A stretch of 56,241 bases of DNA from Blautia sp. Its GTDB lineage: Bacteria > Bacillota > Clostridia > Lachnospirales > Lachnospiraceae. The notes under the pieces are model-generated. The model had not been told where the DNA came from. It ran no database searches and saw only the letters and a list, made by a program, of their open reading frames with translations. The translations under genes and the position numbers were made by a program. The DNA lies in contig JAFUCO010000083.1 of assembly GCA_017459635.1 (NCBI GenBank), positions 1 through 56,241 of the forward strand, given 5' to 3'. Positions 19,974 through 27,302 of this stretch are shown here, piece by piece (position 1 is the first letter of the stretch; each line of letters begins with the position of its first letter).

Positions 19974-20002
19974 TTGACTTTCATCGGGGTTGTAAATATA
20001 AT
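19974..20002 (+). promoter_or_regulatory. Promoter for the prmA-rsmE-nifS-thiI operon
   Basis: TTGACT (19974-19979), 17-base spacer, TATAAT (19997-20002). It leaves a leader of about 150 bases before prmA. The leader holds a 13-base fragment (20107-20119) of the GTTCAGAACAG repeat family but no recognised riboswitch. The 361-base dnaJ-prmA gap otherwise contains only the terminator just upstream. Confidence 0.85.
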
Positions 20003-20157
20003 AGCAGTGGTCAGAAGCAGGAACACTGCGGCATAAGGCGGAGCGCAGCACGCTGCCGGACGGGCAGCCCGGAAAAGCATATTTTAAGTGTAACGGCTCA
20101 GAACACGTTCAGAACAGTCATGCTTCAGGCTATTTAGTATCGGGAGAAGAGTAATAT

Positions 20158-21111
20158 ATGAGATGGACAAGGCTTACGATAAATACGAGAACTGAAGCAG
20201 AGGATGTTATCATTGCTTTCCTTTCCGAGGCCGGAATCGAGGGTGCTGAGATACAGGACAATCTGCCTCTTACGGAAGAAGAAAAAGCGCAGATGTTTGT
20301 TGATATCCTTCCGGAGGGGCCGGCAGATGACGGAAGAGCACGCATAAGTTATTACTTTGAGGAAGGCGCGGATATGGAAAGCCTGAAAAGGCAGATGCAG
20401 GGAGTGCTTGAAGATGTCAGAGAATTTATGGACATCGGTGAGGGCACTATCGAGGAATCCGTGACCGAGGATGCGGACTGGGTGAACAACTGGAAGCAGT
20501 ATTTCCATCAGTTCTATATAGACGATATTCTGGTGATCCCGTCCTGGGAGGAGAAAAAGCCTGAGGATGAGGGGAAAATGACCCTGCATATTGACCCGGG
20601 CACGGCGTTCGGCACCGGAATGCATGAGACGACACAGCTTGTGATAAGGATGCTTAAGAAGTATATGACAGAAGGCGCTGAGATACTTGACGTGGGAACC
20701 GGGAGCGGGATACTTGCAATACTTTCACTGATGCTTGGCGCAGGGCATGTACTTGGAACCGACCTTGATCCCTGTGCCGTGAATGCAGTCAGTGAGAACA
20801 AAGCCGCAAACAATATACCGGATGCTGACTTTGACCTTATCATAGGCAACATTATCGATGATCCGGAGGTGCAGAGATCCGCCGGTAAAGACAGATATGA
20901 TATCGTGACAGCCAATATCCTTGCAGGAGTCCTTGTTCCGCTTACACCGGTGATAGTTCCGTGCATGAAGGAAGGCGGGATCTATATCTGCTCCGGAATA
21001 CTTGAAAGCAAGGAGCAGGAGGTATCCTGCGCCATAGAGAAGGCGGGACTGTCCATAATGGAAGTAACACATCAGGGTGAGTGGGTCTGCATTGCAGCAC
21101 GCAAGGCATGA
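20158..21111 (+). CDS. prmA: Ribosomal protein L11 methyltransferase
   Basis: SAM-dependent trimethylation of ribosomal protein L11. 317 residues: N-terminal substrate-recognition domain (MRWTRLTINTRTEAEDVI), linker with the WVNNWKQYFHQFYI segment, PGTAFGTGMHETTQL, SAM motif I DVGTGSGILAI, and the ANILAGVLVPLTP motif. In Bacillus the orthologue also follows dnaJ, but here a terminator and new promoter separate it from the heat-shock genes. The last codons are duplicated into the downstream spacer. Confidence 0.95.
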   Translation: MRWTRLTINTRTEAEDVIIAFLSEAGIEGAEIQDNLPLTEEEKAQMFVDILPEGPADDGRARISYYFEEGADMESLKRQMQGVLEDVREFMDIGEGTIEESVTEDADWVNNWKQYFHQFYIDDILVIPSWEEKKPEDEGKMTLHIDPGTAFGTGMHETTQLVIRMLKKYMTEGAEILDVGTGSGILAILSLMLGAGHVLGTDLDPCAVNAVSENKAANNIPDADFDLIIGNIIDDPEVQRSAGKDRYDIVTANILAGVLVPLTPVIVPCMKEGGIYICSGILESKEQEVSCAIEKAGLSIMEVTHQGEWVCIAARKA

Positions 21112-21166
21112 GAGACTGCGGTAGTGGGTCTGTACTTACGGATCGCAGGGCATAAGAGACTGCGGC
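21081..21166 (+). repeat. Tandem duplication of the prmA 3' end (period 44)
   Basis: The last 31 coding bases of prmA plus ten bases of spacer (21081-21121) recur imperfectly at 21125-21166. GTGGGTCTG and AGAGACTGCGG are identical in both, and GCATGAGAG becomes GCATAAGAG, so the stop codon itself is copied (TGA to TAA). Confidence 0.8.
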
Positions 21167-21202
21167 TTACAGCGGCAGTCCCGGTTTATAACGGAGGATG
21201 AG

Positions 21203-21949
21203 ATGCAGCGCTTTTTTGCGGAACCTCAAAATATAGATGAAGTAACCCACCGTATCGTGATCACGGGAGAGGATGTTAACCATATAAGGAACGTCCTTCG
21301 GATGAAGCCTGGAGATGAGCTCTGGGTGAGCGACGGACAGAAGTATGAATATCACTGTACGATTTCCGGGATACAGCCTGAAAAAGTGGAACTCAAAATA
21401 CTTTACCGCCAGGAGCCGGACTATGAACTGCCTTCAAAGATATGGCTGTTTCAGGGACTTGCCAAGGGCGAGAAGATGGACCTGATCATACAGAAGGCTG
21501 TAGAACTTGGCGCGTACGCGGTGGTTCCGGTAAGCATGAAAAGATGCGTCATGAAGCTTGAGAAAAGCCGCGTCCTAAAAAAGACAGAGAGATGGCAGCA
21601 GATAGCAGAAGGGGCGGCTAAGCAGTCCCGGAGGATGCTGGTTCCGAAGGTATATCCCGCAGTTTCATTCCAGGAAGCGGTAAAAATGGGGCAGGAGCTG
21701 GACATCATGCTTGCTCCGTATGAACTGGCCCGTGGGATGGAAGAAACAAGAAAGATAATAGAAGAAATACGCCCGGGGCAGTCGGTAGGGATCTATATAG
21801 GACCGGAGGGCGGATTCGATGAGAGCGAGATAGATATGCTGCTCTCGGAAGGAGCCAGGGCTGTCACGCTTGGACACAGGATACTCCGTACCGAGACAGC
21901 CGGAATGACGGTACTTTCAGTACTCATGTTTTATCTTGAAGGAAGATAA
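21203..21949 (+). CDS. rsmE: 16S rRNA m3U1498 methyltransferase
   Basis: SPOUT-class methyltransferase for U1498 of 16S rRNA. 248 residues: N-terminal PUA-like domain (MQRFFAEPQNIDE, NHIRNVLRMKPGDEL) and a knotted C-terminal domain with GLAKGEKMDLIIQKAVELG, IYIGPEGGFDESEI and the HRILRTETAG knot motif. Good CGGAGG site. Gene order prmA-rsmE is as in Bacillus. Confidence 0.95.
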   Translation: MQRFFAEPQNIDEVTHRIVITGEDVNHIRNVLRMKPGDELWVSDGQKYEYHCTISGIQPEKVELKILYRQEPDYELPSKIWLFQGLAKGEKMDLIIQKAVELGAYAVVPVSMKRCVMKLEKSRVLKKTERWQQIAEGAAKQSRRMLVPKVYPAVSFQEAVKMGQELDIMLAPYELARGMEETRKIIEEIRPGQSVGIYIGPEGGFDESEIDMLLSEGARAVTLGHRILRTETAGMTVLSVLMFYLEGR

Positions 21950-21991
21950 AGCTTCCGGCAGGCCGGACCTGAACTTATTGAAGGAAGATAA
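21936..21991 (+). repeat. Duplicated rsmE gene end (period 42)
   Basis: TTGAAGGAAGATAA ends rsmE (21936-21949, including its TAA) and recurs exactly at 21978-21991, where its GAAGGA supplies the ribosome site for nifS. Confidence 0.75.
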
Positions 21992-21996
21992 GATTA

Positions 21997-23151
21997 ATGG
22001 AAGTATATTTTGACAATTCAGCTACAACCAGATGTTATGAGAGTGTAAGGGATATAGTTATAAGAACAATGATGGAGGATTACGGAAATCCTTCATCGAT
22101 GCATCTTAAAGGCATCGAGGCTGAACACTATGTGACTGATGCGGCCCGCACCATTGCATCGCTCCTGAAGGCACAGCCGAAGGAGATAATATACACATCC
22201 GGCGGCACAGAGTCGGACAACCTTGCGCTTTACGGCGCGGCAGAAGCATACAAGAGGGCCGGAAAGCATATCATTACAACACGCGTTGAGCACCCCGCGG
22301 TAATGAACCCGGCTGCATTTCTGGAAAAGCAGGGCTTTGAGGTAACTTATCTTCCCGTTGACAGCTGCGGTGTGGTACATCCTGAAACGGTCGCGGAAGC
22401 GCTCAGGGAGGATACCATACTGGTATCGGTCATGTATGTAAACAATGAAACAGGTTCGGTCATGCCGGTTGAAGAAACAGCCCGCGTGGTTCATGAAAAA
22501 AGCCCTAAGGCGGTCTTTCATGTGGACGCAGTCCAGGCTTTCGGAAAGTACCGGATATTCCCGGCGAAAACCGGAATAGACCTGATGTCTGTAAGCGGGC
22601 ATAAGATACACGGCCCCAAGGGCACAGGCTTCCTCTACATCAGGGACGGCGTACGTGTGGTACCTCAGATGCTCGGAGGAGGACAGCAGAACGGCATGCG
22701 TTCGGGAACAGACAATGTTCCGGGAATTGCCGGCCTTGCCTGCGCCGCGGAGCAGATATACAGGGACCTTGATGCCTCATGTGAACGGATGTATGCAATA
22801 AAGGAGCGGCTGGCGGAAGGGCTGGCCGGACTCGGCGGAGTACATATAAACGGCTGCGCGCTTCGCGATGCGGCCCCGCATATCATGAGCGTCACATTCG
22901 AAGGCATAAGAAGCGAAGTCCTTCTTCATGCCCTTGAGGAAAAGGGTATATACATTTCAGCAGGCTCAGCCTGTTCCAGCCACAAGAGAAAGCCCAGCGC
23001 GGTATTATCAGCTATGGGGCTTCCGAAAGCACATATTGAAAGCACGGTGCGCATAAGCCTGTGCGAGGAGAACACACTTCAGGAAGCGGACTATTTCCTG
23101 GAAGTCATAAATGAAACAGTTCCGCTTCTCAGACGTTTTACAAGAAGATAA
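21997..23151 (+). CDS. Cysteine desulfurase (NifS/NifZ-type) partnered with ThiI
   Basis: PLP enzyme that takes sulfur from cysteine and passes it as persulfide. 384 residues: YFDNSATT start, TSGGTESDNLAL, HVDAVQAFGK, the PLP lysine in SGHKIHGPKG, and the catalytic loop Cys in SAGSACSSHKRKPS. It lies 17 bases upstream of thiI. In Bacillus the equivalent NifZ is dedicated to ThiI for tRNA 4-thiouridine, and the same role is inferred here. It is not beside an IscU/SufU scaffold, which argues against general Fe-S assembly. Confidence 0.93.
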   Translation: MEVYFDNSATTRCYESVRDIVIRTMMEDYGNPSSMHLKGIEAEHYVTDAARTIASLLKAQPKEIIYTSGGTESDNLALYGAAEAYKRAGKHIITTRVEHPAVMNPAAFLEKQGFEVTYLPVDSCGVVHPETVAEALREDTILVSVMYVNNETGSVMPVEETARVVHEKSPKAVFHVDAVQAFGKYRIFPAKTGIDLMSVSGHKIHGPKGTGFLYIRDGVRVVPQMLGGGQQNGMRSGTDNVPGIAGLACAAEQIYRDLDASCERMYAIKERLAEGLAGLGGVHINGCALRDAAPHIMSVTFEGIRSEVLLHALEEKGIYISAGSACSSHKRKPSAVLSAMGLPKAHIESTVRISLCEENTLQEADYFLEVINETVPLLRRFTRR

Positions 23152-23168
23152 AAACGGAGTATGATAGA

Positions 23169-24350
23169 ATGATTTTTCACGCATTACTGATAAAATACGC
23201 GGAGATAGCGATAAAGGGAAAGAACAGGTATATCTTTGAGGATGCCCTGGTAAGCCAGATAAAGCGTTCGCTCAAAGCTGTGAGCGGTGACTTTAAAGTA
23301 GAAAAGGAATCAGGACGCATATATGTGCACTGCCCGGAGGAGTATGACTATGATGAGACCATAGCCGCACTCACAAAGGTGTTCGGTATAGTTGAGATAT
23401 GTCCGGTGATGATATTCGACGACAATGGAATCGGTGCTATGGGTGATGACGTGATCTCCTATATGCAGCAGGTGCATCCGGGGTACAGCGGAACCTTCAA
23501 GATCTTTACACGCAGGGCTAAAAAGAGCTTTCCAAAGACTTCAATGGAAGTGAGCTCCGAAGTTGGAGGCAGGATACTTGAAGCCATGCCTGACGCATCG
23601 GTCGATGTACATGAGCCGGAGCTCCAGATCCACATAGAGATCCGTGAGAGGATATATGTTTATTCACTGTCCATAAAAGGTCCGGGCGGCATGCCGTCAG
23701 GAACAGGCGGGAGAGCGATGCTGCTGCTTTCAGGTGGTATAGACAGCCCGGTTGCGGGTTACCTGATGGCAAAGCGCGGAGTGGTGCTCGACGCAGTGTA
23801 TTTTCATGCTCCGCCCTATACCAGTGAAAGGGCTAAGCAGAAGGTGATCGACCTTGCCCGTATAGTCTCGGAATATTCCGGCCCCATTCGTCTGCATGTG
23901 GTTAATTTTACTGATATCCAGCTGTATATATATGAAAAATGCCCTCATGACGAGCTTACCATTATAATGCGAAGGTATATGATGAGGATAGCCGAGCATT
24001 TCGCTGAGAAATGTCATGATCTTGGCCTTGTTACAGGTGAGAGCATCGGCCAGGTGGCAAGCCAGACGATGCGCAGCCTTGCAGCTACCAATGATGTGTG
24101 CACGATGCCGGTGTATCGCCCGGTGATAGCCTTCGACAAACAGGAAATAGTGGAGATCGCCCGGAAGATAAAGACCTTTGACACATCCATACTTCCGTAT
24201 GAGGACTGCTGCACTATATTTGTCGCAAAGCATCCAGTGACGCAGCCGCAGATAAAGACAATGCGTATATCCGAGAAAAAGCTGTCCGAAAAGATAGATG
24301 AGCTTATGCAGAAAGCGCTTGAAACTACAGAAGTGATAGAGATAGGCTGA
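23169..24350 (+). CDS. thiI: tRNA 4-thiouridine synthase ThiI (short form)
   Basis: Adenylates and thiolates U8 of tRNA, and may feed sulfur to thiamine synthesis. 393 residues: ferredoxin-like domain (FHALLIKYAEIAIKGKNR), THUMP domain (about 60-170) and the PP-loop ATPase motif SGGIDSPVAGYLMAKRG. It lacks the C-terminal rhodanese domain of the enterobacterial enzyme, as usual in Gram-positives, where sulfur comes directly from the adjacent desulfurase. Start ATG 23169 with an ACGGAG site. Confidence 0.96.
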   Translation: MIFHALLIKYAEIAIKGKNRYIFEDALVSQIKRSLKAVSGDFKVEKESGRIYVHCPEEYDYDETIAALTKVFGIVEICPVMIFDDNGIGAMGDDVISYMQQVHPGYSGTFKIFTRRAKKSFPKTSMEVSSEVGGRILEAMPDASVDVHEPELQIHIEIRERIYVYSLSIKGPGGMPSGTGGRAMLLLSGGIDSPVAGYLMAKRGVVLDAVYFHAPPYTSERAKQKVIDLARIVSEYSGPIRLHVVNFTDIQLYIYEKCPHDELTIIMRRYMMRIAEHFAEKCHDLGLVTGESIGQVASQTMRSLAATNDVCTMPVYRPVIAFDKQEIVEIARKIKTFDTSILPYEDCCTIFVAKHPVTQPQIKTMRISEKKLSEKIDELMQKALETTEVIEIG

Positions 24351-24372
24351 TTTATTATTTTTCAAAAGCAGA

Positions 24373-24409
24373 AAAAAATAAATGCGGCCCGTAAAAAAGG
24401 GCCGCATTT
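24373..24409 (-). terminator. Terminator of the HPr-like gene (minus strand)
   Basis: An 11-bp stem (24380-24390 with 24399-24409) with an A run on its left, which is a T7 tract on the minus strand. On the plus strand only TTTAAA follows, so it mainly ends the minus-strand gene but may also help stop thiI transcripts. Confidence 0.85.
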
Positions 24410-24421
24410 AAATACCCGCAC

Positions 24422-24658
24422 TCATTCGACAATGTACTTGCCGATAACATCCAGTACGTTCTGGAGATCAGCTCCGTCTGCATGAATATTAAGATCTATT
24501 GACTTTGAAAGATCCAGGCTGAAGATACCCATGATTGATTTTGCATCGATCACATAGCGGCCCGAAACCAGATCGAAATCGCAGTCGAATCTGCTTATCT
24601 CGTTGACAAACGCCTTGACTTTATCGATAGAGTTTAATGAGATCTTTACTGTCTTCAT
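24422..24658 (-). CDS. HPr-like protein lacking the phosphorylatable histidine
   Basis: 78 residues with the HPr (PTS phosphocarrier) fold pattern. The C-terminal two thirds match well: the SGRYVIDAKSIMGIFSLDLS segment corresponds to the HPr strand and Ser46 helix. The N-terminal active-site region is different: where HPr has a GLHARPA-type loop, this protein has LNSIDKVKAFVNEISRF, with no His. It therefore cannot carry out normal PEP phosphotransfer. Ser46-like regulation is conceivable. It has an AAGGAGG site and its own terminator, and is the only minus-strand gene in this 20-kb stretch. No PTS gene is nearby. Confidence 0.75.
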   Translation of the reverse strand: MKTVKISLNSIDKVKAFVNEISRFDCDFDLVSGRYVIDAKSIMGIFSLDLSKSIDLNIHADGADLQNVLDVIGKYIVE

Positions 24659-24767
24659 TTTAAATTCCTCCTTGTTTTTGGTGTTCGTGCTTATAATACT
24701 TGGATGGAGAGGAAAAGTCAAGAAAATAAATATAAACTTTGTAAATACGGAAGGATTTATTAACAAC

Positions 24768-26102
24768 ATGTCAGAAAGACATCTGAAGGCCTGTGTTCAC
24801 AATCTGGGATGCAAGGTGAACAGCTATGAATCGCAGGCCATGGTACAGCTGCTGCAGGACGCGGGATACGAGATAGTGCCCTTTGAACCCGGTGCGGATA
24901 TTTATATTATAAATACCTGTACGGTCACCAATATTGCTGACAGGAAGTCCCGGCAGATGCTTCACCGGGCAAGGAAGATGAATCCAGGAGCGGTAGTGGC
25001 AGCCGCAGGCTGTTATGCCCAGACCGGGACCGAAACACTGCTTGAGGACGGTACGGTCGATCTTATAATAGGGAACAACCGCAAACAGAATATTGTGGAG
25101 GACCTGTCGAGGTTTCTGGAAAACCGTACTGCTTCGCGTGACGTTATAGAGATAGGAAAGACAAAAGAGTACGAGCGCCTTGGCATCAACAGCGCATCCG
25201 AGAGAGTGAGGGCTTTTGTCAAGGTTCAGGACGGATGCAACCAGTTCTGTTCATACTGTATAATACCTTATGCAAGAGGCCGCGTCCGCAGCCGGAGGAC
25301 TGACGATGCACTTGATGAGATCCGTTCCCTTGCATCGGCAGGCTACCAGGAGATAATTCTCACTGGAATTCATCTTAGTTCTTACGGCATTGACCTTGGA
25401 GAAGATGAGAATCTTCTAAACCTCATAAGATCGGCATCTGCAATTCCAGGTATACGCAGGATACGTCTGGGGTCTCTTGAACCCGGGATAATCACCGATG
25501 AATTTGCGGAGGCACTGTCAGGAATACCGGAGGTCTGCCCGCATTTCCATCTTTCACTGCAGAGCGGCTGTGACCGCACACTTGCCCGCATGAACCGCAG
25601 GTACACAACAGCTGAATTCCGTGAGAAATGTGAGATCCTCAGGCACTGGTTTGACAACCCCGCTCTTACTACAGATATTATTACCGGCTTCCCGGGAGAA
25701 ACGGAAGAGGATTTTAAAGAATCCTTCCGCTTTGTAGAGAAGATCAGGTTTTTTGAGACGCATGTTTTTCCATATTCAAGAAGAGAGGGCACCAGGGCCG
25801 ACAGGATGGACGGGCAGCTTCCGGAGCGCATAAAAAAAGAGCGCAGCGCCAGGCTCCTTGCCCTGAATAAGATAAGGCAGAAAGAATACGCCGCGCTTTT
25901 TGCAGGCAGGACACTGGAAGTACTTTTTGAAGAGAAAGAAATGATGGGAGGAAAGCCGTACCTGAAAGGACATACCCGTGAATATCTGACTGTCTGCGCA
26001 GAAGAAACGAAAGAAGCGGCTCCCGGAAGCATGGTTCTTGTTAAGACAGAACTGCCGTCTGAAGATTTGCATTGTAATTTGAACGGAATTATTATACAAT
26101 AA
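24768..26102 (+). CDS. mtaB: tRNA t6A37 methylthiotransferase MtaB
   Basis: Radical-SAM enzyme that converts t6A37 to ms2t6A37 in tRNA. 444 residues: N-terminal UPF0004 domain with its cluster cysteines ([22 protein letters not shown]), the radical-SAM CNQFCSYC motif with IIPYARGR, and a C-terminal TRAM domain. The ATG at 24768 gives the expected N terminus; the longer reading frame overlaps the divergent HPr-like gene. The orthologue (yqeV) is the last gene of the Bacillus dnaK operon, so the order hrcA...prmA-rsmE...mtaB is preserved with insertions. Confidence 0.95.
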   Translation: MSERHLKACVHNLGCKVNSYESQAMVQLLQDAGYEIVPFEPGADIYIINTCTVTNIADRKSRQMLHRARKMNPGAVVAAAGCYAQTGTETLLEDGTVDLIIGNNRKQNIVEDLSRFLENRTASRDVIEIGKTKEYERLGINSASERVRAFVKVQDGCNQFCSYCIIPYARGRVRSRRTDDALDEIRSLASAGYQEIILTGIHLSSYGIDLGEDENLLNLIRSASAIPGIRRIRLGSLEPGIITDEFAEALSGIPEVCPHFHLSLQSGCDRTLARMNRRYTTAEFREKCEILRHWFDNPALTTDIITGFPGETEEDFKESFRFVEKIRFFETHVFPYSRREGTRADRMDGQLPERIKKERSARLLALNKIRQKEYAALFAGRTLEVLFEEKEMMGGKPYLKGHTREYLTVCAEETKEAAPGSMVLVKTELPSEDLHCNLNGIIIQ

Positions 26103-26223
26103 AAATAATGTGCTGAGGCACTTAAGGGAGGATAAAGACTGTGGGTACACCGTCAGGAAACCATACAGGTGTGCTGCATCAGGATACCCGCAGGAAAAAA
26201 CAAAAAGAAAGGAAGTGAAAACA

Positions 26224-26499
26224 GTGGGAGAAACAATTCTCGGAAATACTCAGTTTTTTACCACCAGACCGGAGCAGGAGATGGAGGTCAGGGAGGTACT
26301 TGACTATGTGTACAATGCTATGGAAGAAAAAGGATACAATCCGGTAAACCAGATAGTCGGTTATATTATGTCGGGTGATCCTACCTATATTACAAGCCAT
26401 AAAGGCGCCCGCAGCATGATCATGAAGGTGGAACGTGATGAACTCGTAGAAGAGCTGCTGCAGGAGTATATCAGGAGCCGTGACCATAAAGATGCGTAG
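26224..26499 (+). CDS. ireB: IreB-family regulatory phosphoprotein (UPF0297)
   Basis: 91-residue cytosolic protein. The N terminus [10 protein letters not shown] is the region where enterococcal IreB is phosphorylated on Thr by the kinase IreK, and the body ([39 protein letters not shown]) is diagnostic. In Enterococcus it restrains intrinsic cephalosporin resistance; its role here is inferred only. GTG at 26224 is preferred; a GTG three codons upstream sits too close to the AAAGGA site. Its end overlaps ruvX, as in Bacillus yrzL-yrrK. Confidence 0.92.
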   Translation: MGETILGNTQFFTTRPEQEMEVREVLDYVYNAMEEKGYNPVNQIVGYIMSGDPTYITSHKGARSMIMKVERDELVEELLQEYIRSRDHKDA

Positions 26500-26953
26500 G
26501 ATAATAGGACTGGACTATGGCTCCAGAACGGTAGGCGTGGCGGTAAGCGATCCGCTTGGGATAACCGCCCAACCGGTTGAAACGATCTGGCGGAAACAGG
26601 AAAACCACCTGCGCAGCACACTTCGCCGCCTTGAAGAGCTGGCTGCTTCCTATGATGCCGGAACTATCGTGCTTGGACTTCCACTCAATATGGATGGATC
26701 ACAGGGCGAGCGCGCGCTCCTTACAAAGGAATTTAAAGAGCAGGTGGAAAAAAGGCTGCCGGACATTCCGGTGATACTCTGGGATGAGCGCCTCACAACG
26801 CTGCAGGCGGGACAGGCGCTTATCGAGGGCGGAGTTAGAAGAGAGATGCGCAAACAGTATCTCGACAGCATGGCAGCCGTTCTTATACTGCAGAATTATC
26901 TTGACTGCAGCAAACTGAATAATGAAAATCATGGCAATGAAGATCATGAATAA
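26480..26953 (+). CDS. ruvX: RuvX/YqgF-family putative Holliday junction resolvase
   Basis: RNase H-like fold nuclease, 157 residues from the GTG at 26480, or 153 from the ATG at 26492. Motifs: [21 protein letters not shown] (catalytic Asp), [18 protein letters not shown] and [13 protein letters not shown]. Family members resolve recombination intermediates and in E. coli act in 16S rRNA 5'-end processing. The last residues ([11 protein letters not shown]) are encoded by the first units of a degenerate tandem repeat that continues past the stop, so the C terminus is probably not conserved. Confidence 0.92.
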   Translation: MTIKMRRIIGLDYGSRTVGVAVSDPLGITAQPVETIWRKQENHLRSTLRRLEELAASYDAGTIVLGLPLNMDGSQGERALLTKEFKEQVEKRLPDIPVILWDERLTTLQAGQALIEGGVRREMRKQYLDSMAAVLILQNYLDCSKLNNENHGNEDHE

Positions 26954-27018
26954 TGATGAAGATCATGAGCAATAAAGATCAAGAATATTAAGATCGTAAA
27001 TAATGAAGATCAGGAGCA
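26922..27018 (+). repeat. Degenerate minisatellite across the ruvX stop codon
   Basis: Six imperfect units of 15-19 bases, consensus AATGAAGATCATGAAT, at 26922, 26937, 26953, 26972, 26988 and 27003. The ruvX stop TAA (26951-26953) spans a unit junction, and the downstream units repeat TAA or TGA-like triplets. Confidence 0.8.
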
Positions 27019-27030
27019 GGGAAGACAATA

Positions 27031-27285
27031 ATGGAAAAGATCACTTTTATTACAGATGAAGGCGAGGCAGCAGAATTTTACGTAGAAGAGCAGACCACCA
27101 TCGGAGGTATTTCGTACCTTCTTGTTTCTGATTCCCTTGACGATGAAGCATCCGCGTACATAATGAAGGATGTATCGCCTGAGGGCAGCTCCGATGGCTG
27201 CTATGAGATGGTCGAAGACGATGCCGAGCTCGAAGCGGTATCCCGAGTCTTCCGGGAGATGATGGATGATACTTTACTGATCTGA
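27031..27285 (+). CDS. DUF1292-domain protein (YrzB-like)
   Basis: 84-residue acidic cytosolic protein: EKITFITDEGEAAEFYVEEQTTIGGISYLLVSD and a C-terminal VSRVFREMMDD. This matches the DUF1292 family (Bacillus YrzB), which is conserved downstream of ruvX in many Firmicutes. No biochemical role is known to me. Ribosome site AGGGAAG. Context with ireB and ruvX supports the call. Confidence 0.88.
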   Translation: MEKITFITDEGEAAEFYVEEQTTIGGISYLLVSDSLDDEASAYIMKDVSPEGSSDGCYEMVEDDAELEAVSRVFREMMDDTLLI

Positions 27286-27302
27286 TACATGGAGGTAATT
27301 GT

